This document shows, piece by piece, positions 37,091-45,913 of a stretch of DNA of 64,000 bases; position 1 is the stretch's first letter; each line of letters starts with the position of its first letter. The DNA lies in NCBI RefSeq assembly GCF_018398395.1, contig NZ_JAHCBF010000002.1:434001-498000 (forward strand). The letters run 5' to 3'. The notes beneath the pieces were generated by a model. The model did not search any database and was not told the origin of the DNA. It worked only from the letters and a program-made list of their open reading frames with translations. Position numbers and translations under genes: made by a program. Source of the stretch: Croceicoccus gelatinilyticus (GTDB lineage: Bacteria > Pseudomonadota > Alphaproteobacteria > Sphingomonadales > Sphingomonadaceae).

Positions 37091-38521
37091 TCATTCGGCA
37101 TCCGGCAAGGCGCCGAAGCCCCCGCCGAGCGCCACGAACAGCGTCGCGCGGTTCTGCAGTTCGGCGCGCCGCGTCGCGATCAGGGTCTGGCGCGCTTCGA
37201 ACAGGTTGCGTTCGGCATCCAGCACTTCGAGATAGTCGGCCACACCCTCGCGGTACCGCAGCCGGGCGATCCGGGCGATCTTCTCCTGCGCGGTGACGGC
37301 GCGGTCCAGCGTCGCGACCTGTTCGGCAAGGTAACGCCGCGCGGCCAGCGCATCGGCGACTTCGCGGAAGGCGTTCTGCACGGCGAGGTCGTAGTTCGCC
37401 ACTTCCTCCACCTCCAGCGCCTTGGCGAGATCGAGGTTTGCCTCGCGCGCGCCGAAGTCGAAGATGGGCAGCGAAATGCTCGGCCCGAAGCTCCATCCAA
37501 GGCTGTCGGACGAAAACAGGTCGCCCAGTTCGTTCGAGACAAAGCCTGCACTGCCGGTGAGCGAGATCGTCGGGAAGAACGCCGCCCGCGCCGCGCCGAT
37601 ATTGGCCCGTGCCGCGCGAAGCTGTTCCTCTGCCGCGACGATGTCGGGACGGGCAAGCAGCAGGTCGGACGGCAGACCTGCGTCAAGGCGCCGCGCATCA
37701 AGCTGTGCGGTCAGCGGCAGGCCATCGGGCAGATCGACGGGAATGGTCCCTCCGACCAGAACCGCAAGCTGGTTGCGCAATTGCGCCGCGGCCAGCTTTT
37801 CGCTCGCCAATTGCTGTTCCGCCTGTGTCAGCAGGGTTTCCGCCTGCCGGAAGGGCAGCGCGGAAGTAACGCCCGCATCAAGGCGGCGCTGTGCGATGCG
37901 CAGGCCCTCACGGCGGCTTTGCGCGGTCGCTTCGGCCAGTGCGATCTGTTCCTCGGTCTCGAGGATCTCGAAATAGGTCGTCGCCGTATCGCGCACGAGC
38001 GAGAGGTAGAACGAACGCTGCGCCGCAACCGTCGCAAGATATTCGGCCCGTGCCGCTTCCGACAGGTTCGCGACGCGCCCCCAGAAGTCGAGCTCGAACC
38101 CGGTCACGCCCACGCCCACGTCATAGCGGTCGATCGTGAACGCATCGGTTTCCATCCCGCCGAGGTTCGACACACCCGTGCGGGTGCGCGTCGCGCTGGC
38201 ATCGGCGGCCACCGTCGGCAGCCGGTCGCTACGCTGGATGCGGTACTGCGCGCGGGCCTGTTCGATCCGCGCCGTGGCGGCGACGAGATCGCGGTTGTTG
38301 GCCAGCGCGCTGGCAATCAGCGCGTCGAGACGCGGGTCGGTAAACCAGTCTTCGTACGACAGCTGCGACGCCGTAACCGTGCCGTCGGGCGCCATTTCCG
38401 CGTTGTAGGCAGGCGCGCTCGACAGTTCGGGACGCACGTGATCGGGCGCGAAGTTCGCGCAGCCCGACAGCGCAAGGGTGGCAGCAGCCAGCAGCAGGCC
38501 GCTTTTGGCGCGGATCATCAT
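37091..38521 (-). CDS. Outer-membrane efflux lipoprotein (NodT/OprM family)
   Basis: A 476-residue TolC-family channel protein. The signal peptide ends in lipobox LSGC, so it is a lipoprotein. Two tandem outer-membrane efflux repeats follow (each with a long coiled helix, for example RDLVAATARIEQARAQYRI and RPDIVAAEEQLRAARANIG). It completes a tripartite pump with the two genes upstream and overlaps the pump gene by ATGA. The stop codon overlaps the hupS upstream region. Confidence 0.94.
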   Translation of the reverse strand: MMIRAKSGLLLAAATLALSGCANFAPDHVRPELSSAPAYNAEMAPDGTVTASQLSYEDWFTDPRLDALIASALANNRDLVAATARIEQARAQYRIQRSDRLPTVAADASATRTRTGVSNLGGMETDAFTIDRYDVGVGVTGFELDFWGRVANLSEAARAEYLATVAAQRSFYLSLVRDTATTYFEILETEEQIALAEATAQSRREGLRIAQRRLDAGVTSALPFRQAETLLTQAEQQLASEKLAAAQLRNQLAVLVGGTIPVDLPDGLPLTAQLDARRLDAGLPSDLLLARPDIVAAEEQLRAARANIGAARAAFFPTISLTGSAGFVSNELGDLFSSDSLGWSFGPSISLPIFDFGAREANLDLAKALEVEEVANYDLAVQNAFREVADALAARRYLAEQVATLDRAVTAQEKIARIARLRYREGVADYLEVLDAERNLFEARQTLIATRRAELQNRATLFVALGGGFGALPDAE

Positions 38522-41500
38522 GCCGGCTCCTTTCCGTCTGCATCGTGGGCTTCGATGTGCCCGGCGGCATGCGGCATTCCCCGGCTCAACTTGCGGCGGA
38601 CCAGCAGGTAGAGGACCGGGATGATGAAGATGCCGATCGCGGTTGCCGCGATCATGCCGCCCATCACGCCAGTGCCCACCGCGATCCGGCTGGCAGCACC
38701 CGCGCCGCTGGCAAAGACCAGCGGGACCATGCCCATCGTGAAGGCGAGCGAGGTCATGATGATCGGTCGCAGGCGAAGGCGCGCGGCAGACTTCACGGCA
38801 TCGATACGCCGCTTGCCCGTCGCCTCTTCCTCGATCGCGAATTCCACGATCAGGATCGCATTCTTCGCTGCCAGGCCGATGATCGTGATCAGGCCGACAT
38901 TGAAATAGACGTCTGCCGAAAGCCCGCGCAGCATGGAAAACAGCACGCCGCCCAGAACGCCCATCGGCACGATCAGCAGAACCGCCAGCGGCACCGACCA
39001 GCTTTCGTAAAGCGCGGCCAGCAGCAGGAAGACCACCACGACCGACAGGCCCAGCAACATGCCGATCTGGCCGCCGGCCTGCTTTTCCTCGAACGAAACG
39101 CCGGTCCATTCAAAGGCGATACCTGCCGGAAGCTGCGAGGCGAGTTGCTCCATCTCTTCCAGCGCGGCACCCGAGCTTTCGCCCGGTGCGGCCATACCCG
39201 ACAGGGTCATCGCCGGATAGCCGTTGTAACGCGCAAGGCTGACGGGTGCTGCCGACCATTCGACATTGGCAAAGGCACCGAACGGCACCGGTTCACCGGA
39301 CGCGTTCGGGATGCGGATCGCCAGCACGTCTTCGGGCGTCATGCGATGGGGCGCATCGGCCTGCACCAGCACGCGCAGCACGCGGCCGTTGTAGTTGAAG
39401 TCGTTGGCATAGGCCGAACCGAAGTTGATCGAGAGCGCATTGTTGATGTCGGTCATCGAAAGACCCAGCGCCCGCGCCTGAAGCCGGTCGATGTCGATAT
39501 CGATCGTCGGGGCCTCGCCCTGTTCTTCGGGGCGCAGGTTCGCAATCAGCGGGCTTTGCGATGCCATGCCCATCAACTGGTTGCGCGCATTCAGCAGCGC
39601 TTCACGGCCAAGGCCTGCGCGGTCCTCGATCTTCATCGTGAAACCGCTGGCCTGACCCAGCGACTGGATCGGCGGCGGCTGGATGACGAAGGCGATACCG
39701 TTTTCAAGCTGTGAAAAGACGCCGGTCGCCTTGCCCAGAAGCGCCTCTGCGCTGCTGTCGCTCGACGGACGCTCGCTCCAGTCCTTGAAGGTCGTGAACA
39801 TCATCGCGTTGCTCTGGCCCTGGCCAAAGAAGCTGCGGCCGCGCACGACGACGATGTTGTCGAGCTCGTCCTGCTCCATCCAGAATTCTTTCATCGGCTC
39901 GACCGATTCGTTCACCCGTTCCCGCGTCGAACCCGGCGCGGACTGCACCATGGAGATCAGGTAGCCCTGGTCTTCGTTCGGAAGGAACGCGGTCGGCAAG
40001 CGCATGAACAGCAGCAGCGTTACCGCGCCCAGCGCGACAAAGACCGCAAAGGCCCGGAACGGGGCGGCAAGGATCTTGTCGTTCGCGCGCCCGTATTTGC
40101 CGGTCATCTTGTCGAACCAGGCATTGAACTTGCGGAACAGTCGCTTGGCGCGCCACTGCAGCACGGCCAGCCTGCCGCGCCACCCCTCGCCCTCGGGCGC
40201 AGTGTCGGGCAGGTCTTCGCCATCGTGGTCGTCCGCCTTCAGGAACGTCGCGCACAATGCTGGCGTCAGCGAAAGCGCAAGCACGGCGGAGAAGAAGATC
40301 GAGATCGCCAGCGTGACCGAGAACTGGCGGTAGATACCGCCGGTCGACCCCGGGAAGAACGCCATCGGCAGGAACACCGCGACCAGCACGAGCGTGATGC
40401 CGATGATCGCGCCGGTGATCTGGTCCATCGCCTTGCGCGTCGCTTCAAGCGGGCCAAGCCCTTCCTCGCGCATGATGCGCTCGACGTTTTCGATGACGAC
40501 GATCGCGTCGTCGACGAGGATGCCGATCGCCAGCACCATGCCGAACAGCGAAAGCACGTTGATGGTAAAGCCGAAAAGCCACAGGCCAAGGCAGGCACCC
40601 GCAAGCGCGATCGGGACGACCAGCGCCGGGATGATCGTCGCGCGCCACGACTGCAGGAATAGGTACATGACGAGGAAGACGAGGATCATCGCTTCGACCA
40701 GCGTCTTGATCACTTCCTCGATCGAGGCCTGCACGAAAGGCGTGGTGTCGTAAGGAACGGCCCAGTTCACGCCGGGGGGAAGCGAGCTTTCCAGTTCGGC
40801 AAGGCGCGTCTTCACACCCTCTGCCGCGTCCAGCGCGTTGGCGCCGGTTGCAAGCTGTACGGCCATGCCGGCCATCGGCTTGCCGTTCCATTCGGTCGTG
40901 ACCGAGTAGTCTTGTGCACCGAGTTCGACCCGCGCGACATCGGCAAAGCGCACGACCGCACCGCCGGTATTGGCGCGAAGGATGATGTTTTCGAATTCCT
41001 CGACCGTGGTGAAACGCCCCTGCGAGGAAATGGTCGCGGTGATCTGCTGACCTTCGACCGTAGGCAATTCGCCGATCGCGCCGCTGGCATTCTGCGAATT
41101 CTGTTCGCGGACCGCGGCAAGAACCTGTGCCGGCGAGAGGTCGTATGACGCCAGCGCCTGCGGATCGAGCCAGATACGCATGGCATATTGCGAACCGAAC
41201 AGCAGGACATCGCCAATGCCGTTCACGCGGCGCAGTTCGTCGACCACGCGTTCTGCGGCGATGTTGCCGAGATCGGTCGTCGTCATGTTCGGATCGTCCG
41301 AAGACAACGCAATGATCATCAGGAAGCCGGAGTCGGCCTGCCGCACGCTGATGCCCTGCTGGCGCACGGCCTCGGGCAAGCGCGCCTCGACCGTGGATAG
41401 GCGGTTCTGCACCTCGGTCTGGGCGATATCGATGTCGGTCCCGGCCTCGAACGTCAGCGTGATGCTGGCCGTGCCGTTCGAGAGGCTGGACGAGGCCATG

Positions 41501-41730
41501 TAGAGGAAACCCTCCACCCCGTTCAGCTGCTGCTCGATCACCTGGGTGACGTTGCTTTCCAGCGTTTCCGCGTCGGCACCGGGATAGACGACCGAGATCG
41601 TCAGCGATGGCGGCGCGACTTGCGGATATTGTTCAATCGGCAGGGTGCGCAGCGCGAGAACGCCGGCCAGCAGGATGCCGAGCGAGACGACCCATGCGAA
41701 GATGGGCCGGTCGATGAAGAAACGGGCCAT
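38518..41730 (-). CDS. RND-family multidrug efflux pump, AcrB/MexB type
   Basis: A 1070-residue inner-membrane pump of the HAE1 family, with 12 predicted membrane helices and two large periplasmic loops. Family landmarks are the MARFFIDRPIFAWVVSLGI start, the helix-4 proton-relay region (ILVDDAIVVIENVERIMREE), and the helix-10 segment (LITIIGLAAKNAILIVEFA) with the conserved Lys. It exports hydrophobic or amphipathic drugs using the proton gradient. Substrates cannot be deduced from sequence. Confidence 0.97.
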   Translation of the reverse strand: MARFFIDRPIFAWVVSLGILLAGVLALRTLPIEQYPQVAPPSLTISVVYPGADAETLESNVTQVIEQQLNGVEGFLYMASSSLSNGTASITLTFEAGTDIDIAQTEVQNRLSTVEARLPEAVRQQGISVRQADSGFLMIIALSSDDPNMTTTDLGNIAAERVVDELRRVNGIGDVLLFGSQYAMRIWLDPQALASYDLSPAQVLAAVREQNSQNASGAIGELPTVEGQQITATISSQGRFTTVEEFENIILRANTGGAVVRFADVARVELGAQDYSVTTEWNGKPMAGMAVQLATGANALDAAEGVKTRLAELESSLPPGVNWAVPYDTTPFVQASIEEVIKTLVEAMILVFLVMYLFLQSWRATIIPALVVPIALAGACLGLWLFGFTINVLSLFGMVLAIGILVDDAIVVIENVERIMREEGLGPLEATRKAMDQITGAIIGITLVLVAVFLPMAFFPGSTGGIYRQFSVTLAISIFFSAVLALSLTPALCATFLKADDHDGEDLPDTAPEGEGWRGRLAVLQWRAKRLFRKFNAWFDKMTGKYGRANDKILAAPFRAFAVFVALGAVTLLLFMRLPTAFLPNEDQGYLISMVQSAPGSTRERVNESVEPMKEFWMEQDELDNIVVVRGRSFFGQGQSNAMMFTTFKDWSERPSSDSSAEALLGKATGVFSQLENGIAFVIQPPPIQSLGQASGFTMKIEDRAGLGREALLNARNQLMGMASQSPLIANLRPEEQGEAPTIDIDIDRLQARALGLSMTDINNALSINFGSAYANDFNYNGRVLRVLVQADAPHRMTPEDVLAIRIPNASGEPVPFGAFANVEWSAAPVSLARYNGYPAMTLSGMAAPGESSGAALEEMEQLASQLPAGIAFEWTGVSFEEKQAGGQIGMLLGLSVVVVFLLLAALYESWSVPLAVLLIVPMGVLGGVLFSMLRGLSADVYFNVGLITIIGLAAKNAILIVEFAIEEEATGKRRIDAVKSAARLRLRPIIMTSLAFTMGMVPLVFASGAGAASRIAVGTGVMGGMIAATAIGIFIIPVLYLLVRRKLSRGMPHAAGHIEAHDADGKEPA

Positions 41731-41733
41731 GGC

Positions 41734-42912
41734 TTACTCGGCTCCGGCCTGATCGGTGGCTTCGTCCGGCTTCGTCGCGGGCGCGGCGGGGGCCTTGTTG
41801 CCGACCGGGGTCTCCACCGGCTTGACCGGCGCGCCGGGGCGAATCTTCTGCAGGTTCGACACGATCACGACATCGCCCACGTTCAGACCGCTCTTCACGA
41901 CCCACTGTTCGCCGACCATCGCACCCAACTGGATCGGGCGCATCTGGGCCAGGCCATCGGCGTCGATGACATAGACCGAACCGCCGTTCTGGTTGACCGT
42001 GACGGCGCGCTGCGGAACCGCGATGCCGTTGGCGATATTGCCGACCTGAATCCGCGCACGCACGAATTCGCCGGGCAGAAGCACGCCGTTGCTGTTGGGG
42101 AATTCGGCACGCGATTCGACCGTGCCGGTTTCTTCGTCGACTGAGAAGGCGAGGAAGTCGATGTAGCCGGGAACGTCGTATTCCTCGCCGTCAGAGAACG
42201 TCAGGCGCACTTCGACAAGGTCGCCGTCCTCGTAATCGATATCACCGGAATTGATCCCGTCGCGCACGGCCAGAAGCTCGCTCGCCGACTGGTTGAAGGT
42301 AACGTAGACCGACGATGTCTGCTCGATCTTCGTGAGCAGCGTGCCTTCGGTCTGGCTGACCAGCGCGCCTTCGGTCACTTGGGCACGGCCTGCCCGGCCC
42401 GAGATCGGGGCGCGCACCGTGGTATAGCCAAGCTGAAGGCTGGCGGCATCAAGCTGGGCGCGGATTTCGGCGACGCTGGCATCGGCCTGCCGCGCGGCGG
42501 CGACGGCGGCGTCATATTCCTGCGCGCTGATCGCGTCTTCCTCGACCAGCGGGCGATAGCGGTCGACGACGGCGCGGGCATTGGCCGCGGTCGAACGGGC
42601 CCGCTCAAGGCTGGCCTGCGTCTGCGCATAGCTGGCGCGCAGTTCGCGCGGATCGATGCGGAACAGCGGCTGACCCGCACTTACATAAGTGCCTTCCTCG
42701 TAGAGACGCTGCTGCACGATGCCGGTAACGCGGGCGCGCACTTCGGCGGTCCGCACCGGTTCGACGCGACCGGGCAGTTCGATCACGTTGGGCAAAGTGG
42801 TTTCCTCGACCGTGATCGTGCGAACGGGGACGGCAGTGGGGGCTGCGTCCTCGTCAGTGGCGGAACAGGCGGCGAGAAGCAGGGCGATGGACCCGGCGAT
42901 CAAGGCTCTCAT
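41734..42912 (-). CDS. RND efflux periplasmic adaptor lipoprotein
   Basis: A 392-residue membrane fusion protein. The signal peptide ends with lipobox LLAAC. The order of parts is beta-barrel start, lipoyl half (VRARVTGIVQQRLYEEGTYV), coiled-coil hairpin (about residues 90-150), second lipoyl half (LGYTTVRAPISGRAGRAQV), beta-barrel and C-terminal membrane-proximal domain. It is the first gene of the efflux operon. The ATG at 42912 starts the lipoprotein signal; the TetR-type gene is divergent. Confidence 0.95.
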   Translation of the reverse strand: MRALIAGSIALLLAACSATDEDAAPTAVPVRTITVEETTLPNVIELPGRVEPVRTAEVRARVTGIVQQRLYEEGTYVSAGQPLFRIDPRELRASYAQTQASLERARSTAANARAVVDRYRPLVEEDAISAQEYDAAVAAARQADASVAEIRAQLDAASLQLGYTTVRAPISGRAGRAQVTEGALVSQTEGTLLTKIEQTSSVYVTFNQSASELLAVRDGINSGDIDYEDGDLVEVRLTFSDGEEYDVPGYIDFLAFSVDEETGTVESRAEFPNSNGVLLPGEFVRARIQVGNIANGIAVPQRAVTVNQNGGSVYVIDADGLAQMRPIQLGAMVGEQWVVKSGLNVGDVVIVSNLQKIRPGAPVKPVETPVGNKAPAAPATKPDEATDQAGAE

Positions 42913-42950
42913 CAAGAAAAGGCTTTCAATTCCATTGTGCAGGTGCGAAG

Positions 42951-42968
42951 GTGTAATAGGCATTACAC
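42951..42968. promoter_or_regulatory. Palindromic operator between the efflux operon and its TetR regulator
   Basis: GTGTAAT-AGGC-ATTACAC, a perfect 7-bp inverted repeat with a 4-base spacer in the 96-base divergent intergenic region. It lies 39 bases upstream of the adaptor ATG and 41 bases upstream of the regulator ATG, a typical position for autoregulated TetR-family control. A direct run of ATTACACGTTACG follows the right arm. Confidence 0.7.
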
Positions 42969-43008
42969 GTTACGCCCGCAAGACGGTTTGAAAGAAGATT
43001 TCCTTTCG

Positions 43009-43638
43009 ATGAATGAATTTTCCGATTGCCACAGACTCGACCGACGCCGGCAGGCGATCCTCGACGCGGCGAGAGAGCTCTTCATTTCAAAAGGATACGA
43101 ACAGACCACCCTGGGCGATGTGGTCGATGCCGCGGGCGGCTCGCTTTCGACGCTTTACAAGTTGTTCGGCAACAAGGACGGCCTGCTCGACGCCGTGGTC
43201 TTCGCCACTGTCACCTCCGGCGCCGAACTGATTCGCCAGATCGTCGAGGAAGAGCCCGATCCGGCGAAAGCACTGAGGCGCATCGCGTATGGCCTATACG
43301 ACAAGCACCTAGGGGCAGAGGCGATCGCGCTGGTGCGCATCGTCATTGCCCATTCGATCCGCGACAAGGTCTTTGCCGAACGCTTCTTCACGACGACCGC
43401 ACTGCGCAGCCGCGACGCGGTGGAATCGGCGCTGCGCAAATGGCAGGCCGATGGCGTGAAGTTCGTCGGCCATCCGTCGGATCTTGCCGACATGTTCATG
43501 GGGCTCATGGTCGCGGACATGCAGAACCAGGCAATCAGCCACGGCATGAAAGGCATCGTCGACGACGCCGGGATCGCCTTCCGCGTCGAATTCTTCCTGC
43601 GCGGGGCAGGTCTGTGGCGGGCCGAACCCGCAAGCTGA
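43009..43638 (+). CDS. TetR/AcrR-family transcriptional regulator
   Basis: A 209-residue regulator with an N-terminal helix-turn-helix (about residues 12-60: RRQAILDAARELFISKGYEQT, then LGDVVDAAGGSLSTLYKLFGNKDGLL). The C-terminal ligand and dimerisation domain resembles the AcrR C-terminal type. It is transcribed away from the RND efflux operon, so it is probably its repressor. The ATG at 43009 is preferred because residues further upstream are antisense to the adaptor gene. Confidence 0.93.
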   Translation: MNEFSDCHRLDRRRQAILDAARELFISKGYEQTTLGDVVDAAGGSLSTLYKLFGNKDGLLDAVVFATVTSGAELIRQIVEEEPDPAKALRRIAYGLYDKHLGAEAIALVRIVIAHSIRDKVFAERFFTTTALRSRDAVESALRKWQADGVKFVGHPSDLADMFMGLMVADMQNQAISHGMKGIVDDAGIAFRVEFFLRGAGLWRAEPAS

Positions 43639-43656
43639 TCTGTCGGAAGAGTTGGA

Positions 43657-43723
43657 GCGGGTAAAGCTAATGTGTCTCTACAGTCGGTAGTGCCGCATTA
43701 GCCCAAACCCGCAGAAATCTGCG
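43657..43723. other. Structured hairpins at the TetR-prophage junction
   Basis: Three helices nest in one 56-base element: GCGGGT with ACCCGC (43657/43707), GCTAATG with CATTAGC (43666/43696) and CTAC with GTAG (43678/43687). A second hairpin, CGCAG-AAAT-CTGCG (43710-43723), shares bases with the outer helix, so the two are mutually exclusive. It could be a terminator, a small RNA or a phage attachment region. Confidence 0.45.
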
Positions 43724-43735
43724 CGTTTCTCGTTC

Positions 43736-43993
43736 CTACCCATCAACGATCGGATCGACTGGGGTGATCGATGCACATGCCTGCAGACACCAACCGCACT
43801 TCAGACGCAGGGCGACCTTGTTCAGGTCCATCGGGATCCGGCGGCGGTGGCACTTCTCCATCAAAACTACGGGGTCCTGCGTCACCACGCGGCCGCAAGC
43901 CGGATTCCCGCAGGTGATCTTCACCCGGTAACCGCGCCGGGCGCATTCATTCAGGCTGTCGAGTCGCTGGCGCATTCCGCCCGAATGGAACAT
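43736..43993 (-). CDS. Small zinc-ribbon-like protein at prophage left end
   Basis: An 85-residue protein of unknown function. Two cysteine pairs are visible (TCGNPACGR and LKCGWCLQAC) together with a conserved Arg/His-rich middle (EKCHRRRIPMDLNK), suggesting one zinc site. The start may be ATG 43993 or ATG 43975. It is the last gene of the prophage on this side, read in the same direction as the lysis genes. Confidence 0.6.
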   Translation of the reverse strand: MFHSGGMRQRLDSLNECARRGYRVKITCGNPACGRVVTQDPVVLMEKCHRRRIPMDLNKVALRLKCGWCLQACASITPVDPIVDG

Positions 43994-44035
43994 TCGCGGA
44001 ACATACTCAACCCGGCGACAGTCAGGGGAAGTTGT

Positions 44036-44446
44036 TCAGAAGAACCTGAAACGGGGCTTCGCGCCATCGATCGCAGCGCGGTCGCGCTTCTCGCAATCGG
44101 CGATGATGCGAAAGCCGTCCGTCTTGTCGCGGTTCGATTTCGCCAGTTGCCCGGTCTGGGCCACGCCGAACTTCTGGGTCTCGGCCAGGTCTTCGCGAAG
44201 GGCTGCGTTCTCGGCCTCGAGATAGGCGAGATCATCACCGAAAAATGCCGACTTGTCGGGGTAGGCAACCTCTTTCGCGGGAGCCGCGCCTTTGACTGCC
44301 GCTGTCAGGTTGTCGGGCACCAGCGTCGAACAGCCGGTGTCACTTGCAATAATCGGGGTCAACGTCGCACAGGCCGTCGCGAAAGGCACGGCCAGAAGCA
44401 GCAGGATCGCCGCGGCCCATCGCGGCATCGATTTCGCGTTGCACAT
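44036..44446 (-). CDS. Outer spanin-like (Rz1-type) protein, overlapping the Rz-type gene
   Basis: A 136-residue frame from ATG 44446. After a basic start there is a hydrophobic segment (AAAILLLLAVPFATACATL) with a lipobox-like Cys, then a region with a probable coiled coil (FGDDLAYLEAENAALREDLAE). It starts inside the gene at 44340-44666 in another frame, an arrangement typical of Rz/Rz1 spanin pairs that fuse inner and outer membranes at lysis. ATG 44428 is an alternative start. Similarity is by arrangement and features only. Confidence 0.6.
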   Translation of the reverse strand: MCNAKSMPRWAAAILLLLAVPFATACATLTPIIASDTGCSTLVPDNLTAAVKGAAPAKEVAYPDKSAFFGDDLAYLEAENAALREDLAETQKFGVAQTGQLAKSNRDKTDGFRIIADCEKRDRAAIDGAKPRFRFF

Positions 44447-44666
44447 TTTCCACGTCCTTGTCGGTCTTCGCGTCGGCAACCTCGTTGTCCGCGCTTGTGT
44501 CGGCGGCATCAGCACCGCTTTCGAGGGCGGCGTCGGCCTGCCCGGTGGCGATCTCGGCCTCGGTGCCCTTGCGGCCGCCAAGGTCGATCACACCCACTGC
44601 CCACAGGGCGGCGGTGATGAGCGCACCCACCACCGCCAGACCCAGCGACCATGCGAAGGCTCTCAC
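44340..44666 (-). CDS. Inner spanin-like (Rz-type) membrane protein
   Basis: A 108-residue protein with one N-terminal membrane helix (about residues 5-27) and an acidic, Ala-rich periplasmic tail that contains a helix-prone stretch (DKDVENVQREIDAAMGRGD) and two C-terminal cysteines. The start overlaps the upstream gene by ATGA. Its 3' half overlaps the Rz1-like frame, the expected layout of a two-gene spanin. The assignment rests on features and position, since spanin sequences diverge fast. Confidence 0.55.
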   Translation of the reverse strand: MRAFAWSLGLAVVGALITAALWAVGVIDLGGRKGTEAEIATGQADAALESGADAADTSADNEVADAKTDKDVENVQREIDAAMGRGDPAASGRAFRDGLCDVDPDYCK

Positions 44667-45031
44667 GCCACCTTACCGGTGAAGCGTTCGTAGAGGCCCT
44701 GCACTACATAGACGAGCGCGGACGTGAACTGCGCGAACACACCCGACACGCCGCCTGCGCCAACAAAGGCGGCCCAGGCATCCTTCGCAGCCGTGATGAC
44801 AGCGGCGAACTTCACATAGCCCGATTCGCCCGACGACGAAGCCGCGCTGATCAGGTTCATGATCGCCGTGCCGAGCTTCGTTTCCTTGACGTAAGACACG
44901 AACATGTCGAGCGCGGTGCCCGCCATTTCCTTGGCATAGACGACGATCGAGCCTGCAAGCTCCTTGGCCTCGGTCTTGATCTCGTCCAGCAGGTTGCCGC
45001 CGATGGTTTCAATATCTTCGATAATGCTCAT
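44663..45031 (-). CDS. Lysis-module protein of unknown function
   Basis: A 122-residue, mostly helical, Ala-rich protein with no clear signal peptide and no strong membrane helix; several segments look amphipathic (TKLGTAIMNLISAASSSG; AAVITAAKDAWAAFVGAGG). It lies between the holin-like gene and the spanin pair, overlapping both by ATGA. It could be an auxiliary lysis or holin-regulating protein. Confidence 0.55.
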   Translation of the reverse strand: MSIIEDIETIGGNLLDEIKTEAKELAGSIVVYAKEMAGTALDMFVSYVKETKLGTAIMNLISAASSSGESGYVKFAAVITAAKDAWAAFVGAGGVSGVFAQFTSALVYVVQGLYERFTGKVA

Positions 45032-45333
45032 TTCACGTCTCCATCATCCACCGGCACGGGATGCGCCGGATCGTTGGTCACTTTGACTTTTTGAGAGCCG
45101 GCGGCCCGTTCCTTGTCACCGAACCAGAACGGCATCGCGAGGCCGACGAAGCCCTGGATGACAACGCCCTGCGCCAGCATCTTGAAGAGGTCGTCTTTCG
45201 CCAGTTCTGGCTGGACGTAGATCATCAAGAGGACGATCAGCGTCATCAGGAACGACCCCGCCCCCGCCACCGTCCGCGCCCGCGGCCAGTGCATCCGGTC
45301 GAGACGGCGGTCAACGAACTGCCAGAACGTCAC
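45028..45333 (-). CDS. Probable holin (two membrane segments)
   Basis: A 101-residue protein with two hydrophobic segments (about residues 25-44 and 55-72) and a charged C-terminus, the shape of a class II holin. The gene is directly downstream of the muramidase and overlaps it by ATGA. No specific holin family can be named from sequence alone. Confidence 0.6.
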   Translation of the reverse strand: MTFWQFVDRRLDRMHWPRARTVAGAGSFLMTLIVLLMIYVQPELAKDDLFKMLAQGVVIQGFVGLAMPFWFGDKERAAGSQKVKVTNDPAHPVPVDDGDVK

Positions 45334-45872
45334 AGCGCCACCCGGTTGCGCATCCAGCCATAGACGAACGCTTCGTTTTTCTGACGCGCGCGGGCGAGGT
45401 CGAGGTATCGGGCCCCCTGCTTGCAGTTGAGCGCCTTCACCATGACTTCCTCGCCATCATGCGGACGCCGGACGAGGAAGGCTCGCAGTGCCGCGACGGT
45501 GCGTGGCCCGATATTGCCGTCCTCGACGACATCGGCGTAGTGCCGGCCTTCGTTGTTGAAAGCGTTCAGGCATTCCTGCAGCCAGAGCGAAGGATGGTGC
45601 GGGTGCATGTTCACGCCCGTGTCGAACAGCTCTGCGCCGATAGCTGGGGAGACTGCGGCAATCGCGGCGAAGCCCGGCTTGATCGCGTATTCGGTTCGAT
45701 AGATCCGCACCGCTTCGGATCGGGGCAGTGCATCCATCGGGCCGTTGTAGCCGTTGGCGCGGGCAACACGCTTCGTGATGCCCCACATTGTTTCGCCGCC
45801 GGTGTCGTTCGGGTGGTTCGAATACTCGCCCTCGTGGCCGATGGTCTTCTCGATCATGTCCTCAATCGTCAT
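45330..45872 (-). CDS. Phage endolysin, GH108-type muramidase
   Basis: A 180-residue N-acetylmuramidase of the glycoside hydrolase 108 / ZliS family. The catalytic motif is at the N-terminus (GHEGEYSNHPNDTGGET, with Glu near residue 14), followed by TMWGITKRV. A C-terminal peptidoglycan-binding domain (DGNIGPRTVAALRAFL) follows. It lacks a signal peptide, so it depends on a holin to reach the wall. It is the clearest functional gene of the lysis module. Confidence 0.93.
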   Translation of the reverse strand: MTIEDMIEKTIGHEGEYSNHPNDTGGETMWGITKRVARANGYNGPMDALPRSEAVRIYRTEYAIKPGFAAIAAVSPAIGAELFDTGVNMHPHHPSLWLQECLNAFNNEGRHYADVVEDGNIGPRTVAALRAFLVRRPHDGEEVMVKALNCKQGARYLDLARARQKNEAFVYGWMRNRVAL

Positions 45873-45913
45873 CCGGATCGCTCCAAAGAAAAGGCCCGCA
45901 CAGTGGCGGGCCG

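Noticed and set aside
38545-39714. 389-codon plus-strand frame opposite the RND pump
   Set aside because: Antisense to a highly conserved pump; composition is Arg/His/Asp rich and lacks any motif.
43951-44268. 105-codon minus-strand frame across the Rz1-like gene
   Set aside because: It crosses into intergenic sequence, has no signal or motif, and is a frame shadow of the spanin gene.
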